NCBI GenBank assembly: GCA_037783415.1
Contig: JAZGTN010000058.1
Coordinates: 8,220,001-8,284,000, forward strand
DNA: 64,000 bases
Source: Leptasterias polaris
Taxonomy: Eukaryota > Echinodermata > Asteroidea > Forcipulatida > Asteriidae
Direction of reading: 5' to 3'
Position numbers and translations under genes: made by a program. The notes under the pieces were generated by a model. That model did not search any database. It worked only from the letters and a program-made list of their open reading frames with translations, and was not told the origin of the DNA. Below are positions 47,201-59,600 of this stretch, one piece after another (position 1 is the stretch's first letter; every line of letters begins with the position of its first letter).

Positions 47201-47630
47201 GAGGCTGCCGCATCTTCATGGCTAATTGATTTTCCCTTTTTGCCCGCTTTGCAGATCTATCCTTTTCTTTAACTCTTCTTTTCTTTTGACTGGACATCTT
47301 GCTTCGCTGCTCTCGTTTCTTCAGTTTCCAGTACTCTCTTTGTTGTATTTGTTTTTCTTTCCCTGTAAGTGTTTTTCCCCTTGTCTGTGGGCAACTATAG
47401 CTGGCATTCTGCTGTTTTGCTACTCTTGCTGCCATAGTTGCTTGCTTTTTCCTTTCTCTTGCTTTCCTCATTCTCTCTTTTGACTTTGAATTGTATTCAG
47501 CTCTTTTCTCATCAGACATATTTTTCCTGAAGTTTCTCAGCCGTAATGATTCCTTTGCTCGGAATTCATGGTATTCTTCGGGTTTATCCCCATGACACTT
47601 ATTTCGCCGTTTATTTTTCATCTTAGAAAC
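44224..47630 (-). CDS. DDE-transposase-like protein, four coding exons (953 aa)
   Basis: Proposed coding exons on the minus strand: 47621-45248, 45122-45042, 44906-44829 and 44552-44224. All introns are GT-AG, all junctions are phase 1, and the total of 2862 bases closes exactly at a TGA. Residues 1-170 are strongly basic. A Cys-rich region (CLCEYC, then CDECGG) precedes the core, which has Asp515 (VMDFSENF), Asp604 (QWSDGCASQYKS) and Glu648 (CDGEGG), a DDE-like trio. The C-terminal exon encodes a small conserved-looking domain (GDWCVVKYDD, then YPGVIKQI and WRWPDPADRLWY). I recognise this arrangement from uncharacterised multi-copy animal proteins but cannot name the superfamily. It could be an active transposase or a captured host gene. 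Confidence 0.78.
44552..44571 (-). promoter_or_regulatory. Duplicated splice acceptor of the last exon
   Basis: A 19-bp direct duplication (core TTCGTTGGCAGGCCTGAA) creates two acceptors, giving exon starts at 44571 or 44552. The upstream one leads to TAA ten codons in; only the downstream one keeps the conserved C-terminal domain. Confidence 0.7.
44829..44906 (-). CDS. Cassette exon 3 of the DDE-like gene (78 bp)
   Basis: Bounded by a CCCCACTACAG acceptor and an ACAG|GTATGT donor. Phase 1 at both ends and a length divisible by three, so skipping would keep the frame. It encodes 26 acidic/polar residues beginning with ASALL, like exon 2 (ASVVQ). Confidence 0.72.
45042..45122 (-). CDS. Cassette exon 2 of the DDE-like gene (81 bp)
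   Basis: Bounded by a TTATTCTGCAG acceptor and a TCAG|GTATGT donor, symmetric phase 1. It encodes 27 residues rich in Ser, Asp and Glu. Confidence 0.72.
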
Positions 47631-48645
47631 CTACAGAGAACAAACCAAAAAACAACAATAAATTGTCCAGGTGTATCTTTGAGGTGGTATCCCCCCCCCC
47701 CCCCCAACAAAAAATACAACCCCACAATTGCTAAGTGACAATTTATTACAAAGTAAGCAAAGCTTTCACAAAAACGTTAAAAAGGGGGAAAACACGTTTA
47801 AAACTTATAGAGCCTGCAAGGGGGCATAGAAAAATAAAACTTTATATCACAATAAAAAATAATTTTTTTTAAATTTGACGCACTTTAAAATTAGGTAAAT
47901 GACATTCATGAAAATTTACCGAAACGCTTTTAATGAAATTATACCTTTTATCAGTAAAATTTCAAAACTCCTGAAAGTGCAAAAACAGATTGTAGGACTG
48001 AGCCCAATTAATTATGCTTCCCTAAAAAAAAAAAATTATATATATATATATTTTTTTTAAAGGTCACTAAATTCCCAATCCCCTCCCCAAAAAGCACTTT
48101 GGGCGAAAAACTTTCTGCTTTCAAGCCGGGCGAGATATTTGACAGGTCACGGTGTTTGGGTTAACGAAACGAAAATAGGCCTACGTTTCGTGGGGTTTCC
48201 CCCTTACCCAGTTGTGATATATGCATGTTTTCCTCTTACCCAATTATGATATGGAATTTGTTTCTTTAACGACATCGAGATACGCATGCTTTTCCCCTTA
48301 CCCAGTTTTAATATGGATTTTTGGAGTAGGCATTCGAAACAAATCTGACCGCTTCTGTCCCGTTTACGAACGGCGTCTGTAAATTTATGTCCCAGTTGCG
48401 AACTAGTTTTGTGGCCTGGTTCACCGTTTTGCGCGGTTCTGTCAAACCTGCACAATAATGGTTACCAGTGAAAATTCCGAAAGTGGGAAAAACAATTATT
48501 ATCACAATCACAAAACTTCTAAAATCCCCAAACGATAAAAGCAATATACATGTCTAACTCCTTCTATGGTAACAACGTGAATTATGAGGTATATCGTGGT
48601 GGAAATCTGTCAAGTTCCTAACATCAATTCAGTTCGTAAACTTAC
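47631..48645 (-). other. Probable 5' UTR intron of the DDE-like gene, with a poly-C run
   Basis: Acceptor CTCTGTAG ends at 47631, nine bases before the ATG. A strong donor CAG|GTAAGT lies at 48646/48645. Inside is a run of 15 C at 47691-47705 and a simple AT tract near 48040. The minus-strand ORFs near 48204-48544 are not supported. Confidence 0.5.
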
Positions 48646-48700
48646 CTGCAATTTCGACCGTGTTTGGACCGACGATCTAACGAGGCTCTGATGTCGCCAC
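48646..48700 (-). other. Probable 5' UTR exon of the DDE-like gene
   Basis: The exon end is set by ATTGCAG|GTAAGT. The upstream limit is unknown; the terminal-repeat element begins at 48702, so the transcription start must lie at or inside its edge. Confidence 0.4.
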
Positions 48701-48789
48701 ACCCTTAGAAAAATCCACTATAGTTTTACTTTACAAAAAACTGCAGTTTTATTGTAGTATTACTATAGTGCAACCACAGTTAAACTATC

Positions 48790-49920
48790 TTAAAACTAAA
48801 GTATAACTGTAGGTTTACTTTAAAAAAACTATAGTTTATACTGTAGTCAAAGTATGGTGTTTTCGCAAAAATGTCCCGTTTACTACAGTAATACTGTAGT
48901 AAACCTGCAGTATTACTTGGTTTAAACTGCATTATTACTATAGTTTACTTCCCATTTACCATGTTATTACTACAGTTTACCGCAGTTAAACTACAGGATT
49001 ACTATAGCCATTTTTTACTTTAAATTAACTGCAGTACTTACTGTAGGTTTACTTCAGTGTAACTATAGTTTTAGCATACTTTTACCTCAAAATAACCCAC
49101 TCTTACTTCATGTTTACTACATTTTTATTGTAGTATTATTTTAGTATTACAGAAGTAAAACTTTACGATTACTGTAGTTTTAACTTAGTTATACTTCAAA
49201 ATAACCCATTCTTACCACACATTTACTATAGTTTTATTGTAGTTTTACTGCAGTAAAACTGCAGTCTTAACTGCAGTAAAACTAAACTGTTACTGTAGTT
49301 TTAGCATTATTTTACCACAAAAGAACCCATTCTTACCACACAATTACTATAGTTTTATTGTAGTTTTACTGCAGTCCTAACTGCAGTAAAACTAAACTGT
49401 TACTGTAGTTTTAGTACTATTTTACCACAAAATAACCCATTCTTACCACACATTTACTGTAGTTTTATTGTAGTTTGAATGCAGTCTTAACTGCAGTAAA
49501 ACTAAACTGTTACTGTAGTTTTAGCATTTTTGTACCTCAAAATCACCCATTCTTACCACACAATTACTATAGTTTTATTGTAGTTTTATTGTAGTTTTAC
49601 TGCAGTCTTAACTGCAGTAAAACGTTACGGTTACTGTAGTTTCAGCATATTTTTACCTCAAAATAACCCACTATTACTTCATCTTTACTACATTTTTATT
49701 GAAGTATTTCGGCAGTGTTTACTGCAGTAAAACTAAGTAATTACTGTAGTTTTACCACTGTTTAACCTCAAAATAACCCACCGTTACTTCATCTTAACTA
49801 TGGCATTATTGCAGTGTTTACTACAGTAAAACAACACTGTTACGGTAGTTTTAACATATTTTTATATTGAAACAACCCATTGTTACTTCATCTTTATTAA
49901 AGTAGTATTGCAGTATTTGT
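48790..49920. repeat. Left internal array of the terminal-repeat element
   Basis: Units of about 110 bp share AAAATAACCCATTCTTACC, ACACATTTACTATAG, then TTTTATTGTAGTTTTACTGC and CTGCAGTAAAACTAAACTG. Many short palindromes (CTGCAG, ACTGCAGT) allow dense self-pairing. Confidence 0.88.
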
Positions 49921-49924
49921 ACTA

Positions 49925-51829
49925 AAAGTACAAAGAAATCAATACAGCATGAAGGCCTACTAGTGTATAGCAAACCTGCATGTTACATGTAATTACAACA
50001 ACACTTCTGTTTAAACATGCAATTCAAAAAACAATTTTGTAGTAATACTATGAAAAAAATATGTTAAATTAAGGGCAATTGTACTGCAGTTTTAAACTTA
50101 GGAAAAACAAGTTTGATTATTATGGTGATTGAAGAGGACAGTAAGACGTGGAAGTTGCAACACCAAAGGATTAATCTCTTTTTGGAATGTTTATCTTAGG
50201 CAAGTAGCCCGAACCCAATGCTGGTCTTGTGAGAAATGTCACCATGCTCCATTGCTAGGCTTCTGTTGATGGTGATGATGATTTAGTCACATTCCTCAGA
50301 GAGGGAAGCACAACGAACTGTAAAGAAAGAAATAGGAAAAATATTTGTAAGAAAAATTTAAACATTTGCCAAGACCATATGGTTTACACAACTCTGTGGT
50401 CTGCGATGGTACAGACATGGCAGCATAACTTATCAGTGCCAAGCCTTGACCATGAAGTTATTGAATATAATTAATTTTAAATTAAAGACCCAGTTACAAA
50501 TATGGCATTTATAAATTTTTCGCTAATCAGTTAAAGGGGTTTTAGACGACTAGGTTACAAATGAATTGACTTGGGTACGCTGGTGGTTAACCTGGGTACG
50601 ATTTGAAATGGGTACAAGTTAGACCCGGCTACTGATGCACCGCCTCTACACAGTAAGCAGGGCACCGGTTTAATTACGAGAGCGTTCTTAGACGTGGATT
50701 GCGATGGATGGGGTTTCACCGATCGTTGACTTAAAATTTATCCATTTGTGAGTACAACAATGCCTGTCTGATTTTGCATCTTTGACATGTTTGATATATC
50801 GAGAAGCCACGTCGGCGGTTTTAAAATAACAGCGCCCCCAGTTACTGGGTCTTAATCCTACTACTAGACGTACTACTCTTGTTGTAGGTAAAAAATAACT
50901 TGGGTACAACCACGAGTTGACCTGTATCAAAATTAGTATAGCCAAACTTTGGACCAAACTCAAACTGAGTATGATGTACTTACTATCAATTGAATTACAT
51001 GACAATCTCATGTATGATGATTGATAATAAAGTCCGTTTGTTGATGGGAAAATCCTGGAATTTTATGGGTATAGACATATCCCATGCAAGTTTAGTACAT
51101 AATACTATGGCCAACCACATTACATGCACCAACCTGACATACCAAAAGTACTTGTTCACGTACATTGTTACAAAAAATTTATACTTAAAATCACGTTTTA
51201 AACAAAACACTTACCAAATCATGCTATTTTAGTTCTGATCACACAACACGAGGCAAGCACAAAAACGTGGCAACGATCTGATGGAGTGTGATGCTGATCA
51301 CCGATGATTCTTTCTCTTGTTCTTGACTTGAGTTTCACTGTAAAATTCACATCTGATCTGTCATCACTGTCATTTCAGTTTCACACTATCAGTTGTTGAA
51401 ATTAAATTGCCCTCAAAAACCTCCTAATCCTACTTAAAAATGGGAAGCTTTAATCATTTACACTAAAACATCAACAAGTCAGACAATCATCAGCAAACGT
51501 CGCTTGTAAAAAAAGTGTTCAGTCATCATTTCAAACTGATGACTCATTGTGGAAGAGAAGGGGCTCTAACCACATAGGTGTTCAATTTACATACGCTAAG
51601 TCAGGGTGCCAGTGCTGGTCTTAATCAAAGATCGTATAGCGCCACCAAGCGGCAGCCTTATGCTATCTTTGTGTTAAATAAACTTGCGCAGTCCTTTTAC
51701 TGCTTTGAATATGCAGTGATTGCATACTACCATACCATGTGTCCAATAATTTTTCAGATAATTTTTTCTTTTACTCATAGTATGCATACCTCCTATAGTT
51801 TGACCTGGGTTTTTATGCAGTTTTTATTG
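49925..51829. other. Unique centre of the terminal-repeat element
   Basis: No transposase, splice-supported exon or known repeat is recognised. Short ORFs at 50688-51232 on both strands lack supporting features. Confidence 0.4.
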
Positions 51830-52400
51830 CAGTAGGGTAAAGTTATAATATTAACAAACAAATTACCGTTGTTTTACTGTAAGGATACTGCAGTAAAGTT
51901 AAAGTGAATCTACAGTAAACTAAGAATAGAACTTACTATAGTATTACTTCAAAAATACTGCAGAGTCACTATAGTTTGACTTGGGTTTTATGCAGTTTTT
52001 ATTGCAGTAAAGTTATAGTATTATCAAATAAATTACCATTGTTTTACTACAAGGATACTGCAGTATTACTGCAGTTTTTATTGCAGTAAAGTTAAAGTGA
52101 ATCTACAGTAAACCAATAATAGAAATACTATAGTATTACTTCAAAAATACTGCAGATTCACTATAGTTTGACTTGGGTTTTTATGCAGTTTTTATTGCAG
52201 TAAAGTTATAGTATTATCAAACAAATTACCATTGTTTTACTACAAGGATACTGCAGTATTACTGCAGTTTTTATTGCAGTAAAGTTAAAGTGAATCTACA
52301 GTAAACTAAGAATAGAAATACTATAGTATTACTTCAAAAATACTGCAGATTCACTATAGTTTGACTTGGGTTTTTACTGTAGTAAAACTACAGTAGTTTT
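51830..52400. repeat. Right internal array of the terminal-repeat element
   Basis: Two to three units of about 170-190 bp share TTTATTGCAGTAAAGTTA, CAAATTACCATTGTTTTACT, GGATACTGCAGTATTACTGC and TTCACTATAGTTTGACTTGG. Confidence 0.85.
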
Positions 52401-52508
52401 ACTTTAGGGAAAACTTTACTTGTACTTTACTTACTACAGTAAAACTTTATGTACTTTAGTAAAAGTACAGTTTTACTATAGTAAATCTATGGTGGATTTT
52501 TATAAGGG

Positions 52509-53678
52509 CAGTGGGGCTGTACGTGCGACTTCTGCAGCCCTAGTGACAGTATGTGTAGTGTGTTCATAGTTCGCGCTTTTTACCGATCTCGGCTAAGTTT
52601 CTCAAGAATTGGCGGGAATTCCTCGATTGTTACGAACTTAATTTTAATTGGACAGACATTTATCATTTCGAGAATCTGTTTCTGTTGTGACCGATTGATA
52701 AAAGAAATAAAATAAACTGATAGCGAGATGACAACCTTGGTTGTTTTCTGTTCCAATACAACTTCTTGGGCCGTGATATGCATTTTAAATTCGATTTAAT
52801 GGGGATGATTAAGTTCGTAATTATTTGGACAGACGTGATTACGAACTAAATTTGAAAACAAAATGCCCCCAAAATCTGTTTAAAACCCCAAGAAATTTGT
52901 AGTAAAGTGTTTTCCCATGTAGATATCAACATATCAATACTTAAAAGTTAAATTACGCTGTGTTTTGTTTCTCATAAATATTCTCCTAGAGCAAATAAAA
53001 ATCGTAAGACTCGGACTGTCACAACTGAGCACCACTGAAACAGCTGGACATTTTTAATGATAGCTCCCCAAAAAACCTTAACAGCTCCCCAAAAAACCTT
53101 AACAAAATCACACATTTTTTAAACTGTTTTTTTTATTAAACAACAAGTCAAGAATAACATTTTGTCAATGTTGAGTTTCGGGAGCAGTAGAGCTGATTGC
53201 ACCTTGTAAGCAAAATTACTGTCATCCGTGTGAAGGTCTATGTAGCCACTGTGATGAAAGGAGAGTAGGAATCAGTTATATGGACATAAGTTACTGTTGT
53301 AATTAGCACTGTATGGAATGGCATCCTTGCTGCGCATGCATGTTAAGTTTTTCGTTGATATTTATCCGGAGTTGTGGACATTTACGAGTACGATGTATAA
53401 GTGCTGTGCAAGTATTCCAAACATTGATTGTGTTTCTATTCAGTGTGTGGACTAGCCCTAGTAGGATGCAGTATGCAACGGAGGAGTGCAACCTGGGGTA
53501 TGTGTGGATATTACTTCGTCTTCATGCTATATACTAGGAAAAATTGTAAGATAGTTTTCAAACCCTCATTATTTCTATTAGTTATAGGGAATGTTTTTAA
53601 AGCAAAGAGGTTTTTCACTGTTTTGTGGTTAGTGTGATGATTGACTGAGATCAAACTTCGAGAGGTTGTATATTTCAG
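52509..53678. other. Unassigned stretch
   Basis: No convincing exon. A 21-22-bp direct duplication (AGCTCCCCAAAAAACCTTAA) occurs at about 53065-53100. Confidence 0.35.
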
Positions 53679-53791
53679 GTGCAGGATGTCTTGGAAGGTT
53701 TGATTTGTCAAGAAGTGCAACATTCAAATCCCAAAGTTTTGACCCAACATTTAAACCCGAGACAGATTCTGAGAAGATTGTTGAGTCTTTG
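53679..53791 (+). CDS. Possible isolated plus-strand exon
   Basis: Bounded by TATATTTCAG and TTTG|GTAAGT. Two of its three frames are open; one gives a protein-like stretch containing FDLSRSATF and FDPTFKPETD. I could not find neighbouring exons in a compatible phase, and no family is recognised. It may be chance or part of an undetected gene. Confidence 0.25.
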
Positions 53792-53922
53792 GTAAGTTTT
53801 GTGTTGTGTTTTTGTTGTTGTTTGCTCCAAAATATGTTTTAGTGTTGTAAATCGATTTGTAATCAACATTGAGAGAAGAAGTATGTGTTTTTAGGCAGCA
53901 ATGTTATCTGCCAAATGTGTAC

Positions 53923-56687
53923 TTACTTTGGTTTCTCCGAAAATCCTTGGATTTGAATGTCAATAGTATCGTCTGGTGAAGCAATAACCTGTGTACATGA
54001 GAAAACATAGTACTGAGTGATATTGAATGTTTTTTTCCCAGGCTTTAGTATTTCTCTTTGGGGATGGGTAGCATCTGCTGTTTATGTTGTCTTAATGTTT
54101 AGCAGGCAGATTGTAGTTCATTGATCGCGTACAAATTGGTTCATTTTGTGAACGAAGCTGGAACTGAAGTAATGTTTACTTTTTAAAGTTTAAAACAAGG
54201 TATCTTTTCTTGTCTTTGTTATACTAAAGTTAAATATTTTAGAATTTGTAGGCTTGAATTAGAAACCTTAATTACTAAAAATAATGGCTTTGTTTCAATG
54301 ATACTTCTGATGTGTATACACATCCATTCTTATATGTAGGCTCTGAGTATCATTTGATGACATTACACTCGGGTCTGTGTATTAAATTTGTTATGTGTAC
54401 CAAAAAATATATGAATAATATTGAAAGATGACCAAAGTAAAACAATACTTTGTAATGGGGAGAAAATAAAAATGGAGGGAAAAAAGGTGATTATGAATGA
54501 TATATGAAGCTATATTACAGGTTTGGAGGTTTTGACGGTGCATATGAATGCATTGTTGAAAACTTCAAAACAGTTTAGAAGAGCCTTATTATTTGTACTT
54601 TGAAGGATAGCTATGTTTCTTTTCTCTGTTGTACATGTCCATTAATGGTCCCTGTCTATGAATATTTAATTAAGACAATTGCTGAATTTAATACACTTTT
54701 GAATTTTTAATATGTTTATCAAAATTGTATTACTCACCTCAACTCTCGTGTACTGTGTACTGTTGAGTGTCGGCTGCTGCAGAAATTCTTTACAATACAC
54801 ATTTTTGAAGACAACCGATGCATTTTCAGGTGGCACTTGACATTCTGCTGCGTCCTTCCATAGTGTTAGTCTTATTTTTTTTGCAGGGTCCTTACTGTCC
54901 TGAAGTTCAATTTCCTTTCTTTGCGATTGAGAGGTCCTCTTGACAGGAGAAACCTGTAGGTAAATACAAGGTAGAATTTGTTTGGTGATTTTATGACAAA
55001 AACATGTGAGACTTCTAAAGCTTTAATCGTGTCCTATTTACAAAATTACTAAGACTTTAAAAGATCATATTGCATGGTAGCATTACTTTCTAGTACTTTT
55101 AGAAAGAGTTTTTAAAGTTTGTTGAAGAATATAGAGATGTATCTTACAAGCAATATAATCATAATGGTTTCGGTTCCGTTAAGGTTCCCTGCCAAATGCA
55201 AAAACATCCAACAAACCTAGAAGTTGGATGCCTGCTGAATGCAACACAAAATGCAAAAGGTAGAACAAAAGGTCTAATTTGCAGGTGCAAGAAAAGTGTT
55301 GCATTTTGTGTGGGATTAGTATGGTACAGCGGTGGCACCAAACGTGTTTATCTGGGGGGGGGCAGGGTGGGTGCAAACCTAAATTTTTCAGGGGGGGGGG
55401 CAAACATTTGTTATAATCGTAATTTGTTGTGTTGAAAAAGCATTGATTTGCCACAATGACTGTTTTTCACCAGCGTTATTCCTGGAAAATATTTGGGGGG
55501 GGGCAAACAAAAAAGCTTTGGGAGGGGCATTTGCATTTAATTTGTTTGCTTTCTGTTGCATCTGCCAAAGAAATGGGGTGTCATGCTTTTCAGCATGTAA
55601 CAGCGATATTTTTTATTTGAAAGTAACTTACACTTTTAATTTTGCCAGTGACAGAGATGCGCTTATAAGGCGATTGTGTGATTGCCTGGGCTACTGGCAT
55701 TTCGGGGGCATTGAAGAAGCGCTCCAGTGAATGTTCATCAGGTTCGAATATTTGTCCTCTACAAATCTGTAGTAAAATAAAAAAGTGAACCTTTTAAAGA
55801 GTTAGAATTGATATTAAATTTTTGAGATGTCAACAAAGTAAATGGTGTACTTATTATACATTTAATGATAAAAGCATGAAAGTGATAGCTGACATAGATG
55901 TATGGTTGTAGTTTTGTTATTATAAATGAAGCATGCTTTTGTAATAATGAGAGAACAAGATGAGATTATCTTTCACATACTTTGTGACTGCAATAACAGT
56001 ACTTAATACTAATTTTGAATTGTCTTTCTTAATTTGCCTTGTTTTGAGATCGTCAGGAAATGGGATGACAATTCCATAATAGAGTATGGTATATCTGGCA
56101 CCATTAAAAGTTACTTCCAATTTAAAAATCAGATGTCTGTATGTAATATGACTAATACGTATTAGTCATATTACATACAGACATCTGATTTTTAAATTGG
56201 AAATAATTTTTAATGGTGCCAGATATACAATACTCTATTAAGTTATTCTTAAAGGTGTAGGGTCTGTTGTTTGTCTAGCATTTCTGTCCGACAACTGGCA
56301 GGGCTGATATACTTTATACTTCAAATGGAAGGCATTTTTTTCTTTCTTGATAAATCGCCTCTATTTTGGAATATTTATGATGTATGGAATGTCAGGCCTG
56401 TATTGGTCACTAAAGTTGATACTGAGAAGCTATGAAAACAGTGTGCAATGATAATGTGTTTTTTTTAATAGGTTAGAGAAACTTGTGCATACCTCTGTCT
56501 TTGCTGTTAGCCTTATCAGGCTGGTAGAAATTCCAGTAAAGAACTTGTTGACAACCAGCTGATCATACTGGTCGGCGATACTTGTAAACAGTGGCATAAT
56601 TCGTCCATCTTTCAAAATTATGTCAATACACATCGATTCTTTGCGCTTCTCCAACTGGCCCAAAGTTTTGAAGACAATTGTAGTCAT
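53923..56687 (-). CDS. RPA-like OB-fold single-strand DNA-binding protein, four exons (203 aa)
   Basis: Proposed exons on the minus strand: 56687-56493 (195 b), 55766-55632 (135 b), 54953-54738 (216 b) and 53988-53923 (66 b, ending TAA). Every junction is phase 0 with GT-AG borders, and the total is exactly 204 codons. The second half has the OB-fold signature of replication protein A large-subunit relatives: SVTGKIKSVSP, KKIRLTLWKDAA, VVFKNVYCKEF and LNSTQYTRVE. The N-terminal exon (MTTIVFKTLG) begins with ATG right after an acceptor. It looks like half of an OB fold, so coding exons further upstream, or a 5' UTR intron, are possible. The last codon AAG TAA overlaps a good donor (AAA|GTAAGT), so the gene could continue downstream. 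It may be a transposon-carried RPA paralogue or a host gene. Confidence 0.7.
55355..55505. repeat. Cluster of three G-runs within an intron
   Basis: Runs of 8-10 G at about 55361, 55391 and 55496, each followed by GCAAAC or a similar word. They could form G-quadruplexes on the plus strand, which is the template strand of the OB-fold gene. Confidence 0.6.
56077..56240. repeat. 164-bp near-perfect palindrome
   Basis: Two 82-bp arms meet at 56158/56159 (ACTAATAC|GTATTAGT) without gaps. I count only a few mismatches, for example GTTACTTCC versus ATTATTTCC. There is essentially no loop. It lies in the first intron of the OB-fold gene. It could be a foldback MITE. Confidence 0.93.
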
Positions 56688-59600
56688 CTGCACAAAAAAG
56701 GAACAATAACAAAAATGTTTTTTGACCATGCGCGAACACCATTAATACAAAAAAAAGTGAGAAAAAAGTTTTAAAAAACCCCAGAAAACCCCCAAATAAT
56801 AACAATAGGTTGTTGGGCTATGATGTAAGAAAGGGCAAATGTATTGAGGGACATTTGGCTTCTTTAATAATCACTAATGGGTTTTGTGAGTTGACATGTT
56901 GTACACTTAACAAAAATGTTTTAAGTTGAAAAAGTATGGCTGAATATTGTTGTAACATAAATGTTGGTCGGTTGGGCTGTAAGTTGAAGTAGTTAACAAA
57001 ATATTATTTATTTGATGTGTGGCAATTTGAACTCATTATTATTGGGTTTGATTTTGTTTTGTGATGTTTACCCCATGGCATGTTTCTTTGTATTTTTTCC
57101 TTCCTTCTTTCTGTGTTGTATTTTATTTAATTATTATTTTTTATTATGTATTTATTTTTTTATTTCTTTGTTCTTTTTTTCTTTATATCTAAATTTTTCT
57201 ATCTATTTATATATTTGTTATTATTATTATTATAATTTTTTGGGGGGAGGGAATGTTTTTGTTGGTGTAATATAGTATTATACACATATTGACTAGCAAT
57301 GAGATCACTAATGCATGTCTATGTACCCCAGGGGACTCACTAACCAGACAAGGCCCAATTTACAGTTGTGACCTTTGGCTTTAGTAGGATACTTTGTGGT
57401 CAGTCATAGCACTGAGGGGACTATAGGTGTGTTGCTTTATGTCAGTTGTTTTGTGACACACATCAGTTTAGTTAAGTTTTTTTAACATGTTTTAAGATTA
57501 GCCTTTAATATGATAGTTGATTTGTAACAAGTTGTGGGGTAATTTTAAATGTACATGTAGTGCCTGATTTGCAAACTATTTTGTGCATGTGATGTCTTGA
57601 TATGTGTCTGGTTTATGGTGGCACAAGTCCTATGCCTACGATAATTAATCGCAGTGCACAGGCGTACATAATTTGTTTTAGCCAACCAAAATACAGAACC
57701 AGCAAGTGTTGTGTTAACAATTTTTTTTATAGATTCAGAAGTTTCAGGGAAGAAAATAGTTTTGAAATAAGTGCATAATGTATAAATACTTCTTTTTAAA
57801 TATGATATTCCTTCAAATAATGTATGTCATGAAAGATGTAGAGTGTTCAAATTGCAGGTAGAGATGATTGCCCTTCCAATGTTTATATTTCGATCTTGCA
57901 CTTTTAGCAACTCATTTGCTACTTTTTATAACAAATGATTTTTTTATTTATTTATTTTTTTATAAGTTACTGCTTGTAACTGAGAATAGCCTAACAATGA
58001 AAGGGACTATTTTTTTGTTTTACTTTGCCACAGTTTTATTGATAGTTTTGAAGTTCACTTGTTATGAACAAGGTATATTACTATGGATGTTACTATATTA
58101 CTATGGATGCAGTAACTATTTTGTTTTATTTATTTGCTTTATAAATTTATACTATTGACTATGATAATATTCATGTATTTTGTGACATCAGTTTGTGCCT
58201 TTTGTTTAGACAATCAAAACATATCTTACTATAATGATTATTTGGGTAAATTTGTGTTTCGTTTTAGTTATTATGGTTCAAGAAAAACAGAGTAAATCAT
58301 TGTAAATTTACTCTTTTTAATCTGTGAATTAGTTTGGTTTAGCGTCATTAAATTGGAAACTGTATATTTTCTTCTACTCACCAAAATAGAGGGTGCTTGT
58401 GAGCAGATAGTGCACCCAAACCACAAAATTGTTTATTTCCATTGACCTTGAGCTTTGAGCATAGTTTGATCTTATTTTCTTTTGGATTGTTATTGAGAAT
58501 TTTGTGGTAGTATCCAAAGAAACATGAAGAAAAAAAATTGAATAGTAATTTTTTTAATTTTATTCATCTTGCCAGCTCATAAGGCATTTTAGTCCTTCCA
58601 AATAAGGCCAACTTAATGAAAGGAAAACATACCAAGAAATAAAAAGTTAAAGCATTGTAGAAATTTTGTTAAATGCTGTGTTGCAGAACCTTAGTGGAGC
58701 AACATGCAATTGTGTTTTGAGCATCAATGAACTTTTGTGATAATTAAAGATTTGAATGTGGTGACTTTTATAGATTCATGAAAATTGTGGCATGGGAGTT
58801 ATTGACTATGAAGCTGAAGCAATTTGGTTGAATAGCTCTCTAAATCTAGTGATATTGGGCCTAATGCTATTAACTGTATAGGGTTATTTTTCCAATGTAT
58901 TTTTTGGCCATTCCGGCATTAGAATTCTCTAGCAAGTTTATGAATATGAGTAAGCCTATAAATTGGATGTTGCTTTGTTTTATGTCATTATATGTAGGTT
59001 TGTACAATTTTAGAATCATTTGTGTAAAAAGGTGTTATTGTGTTGAAATAGGTAAGAAAAGGAAGTGGATTAGGAATTTATCAATGATCTTTTAAAGTGA
59101 TGTGACAATTTGTGTGAATGGGGCACTTTTGATAACAGTGACGATGGGGGTGGGTGCACGCCATCCATGAAAAATTGTTACTGTCTATCGCCCCTCCCTG
59201 ACTGGAAATAATGCGGAAACGGAAAAAAAAGGAAAAAAAACTAAACTGGATACTACTCCAGTAGTCATGCATGTGTAACATAGTTAATGTGGAAATTGCA
59301 CCCCCCTCCCCATTGAGGCTATGGAGAGAACCTTGATGGCTGATTGAAATTTGTTTTAATAGCTGCAAAAGACAAGTTCTCTGGAGAGTAAAAACAGGGA
59401 AGGTAATTTTGAGCTTCTTTTAAAAATGAAAGTCAGGTACATAAATTTTGTATTGAGGTAACTAATGTTGATACCTAGGACTCAAATGATGGAGTGATTG
59501 CTTCTTTTTTTTGGTAATAACTAGGCAATGTCACCTCGGAATGTTCTTAAAAAAGGGGACATGTGTGTGTAAATTAGTACAACAAAATTATGATCTGGTA

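Larger units (their letters stand above)
48702..52508. mobile_element. 3.8-kb element with terminal inverted repeats and CTGCAG-rich internal arrays
   Basis: The left end CCCTTAGAAAAATCCACTAT (48702) is matched by an inverted right end ending at 52508 (reverse complement CCCTTATAAAAATCCACCAT). Two arrays fill the flanks: 48790-49920 with a roughly 110-bp period, and 51830-52400 with a longer unit. Both are made of words such as CTGCAGTAAAAC and ACTGTAGTTTTA. The centre (about 49925-51830) is unique, with no transposase seen. It is probably non-autonomous. A target duplication is not clear. Confidence 0.75.

Noticed and set aside
46762..47483. Plus-strand ORFs of 60-155 codons
   Set aside because: They are antisense to the long first exon of the DDE-like gene.
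57012..58158. Hydrophobic ORFs that could be membrane proteins
   Set aside because: They are translations of T-rich low-complexity DNA, with no splice or start support.
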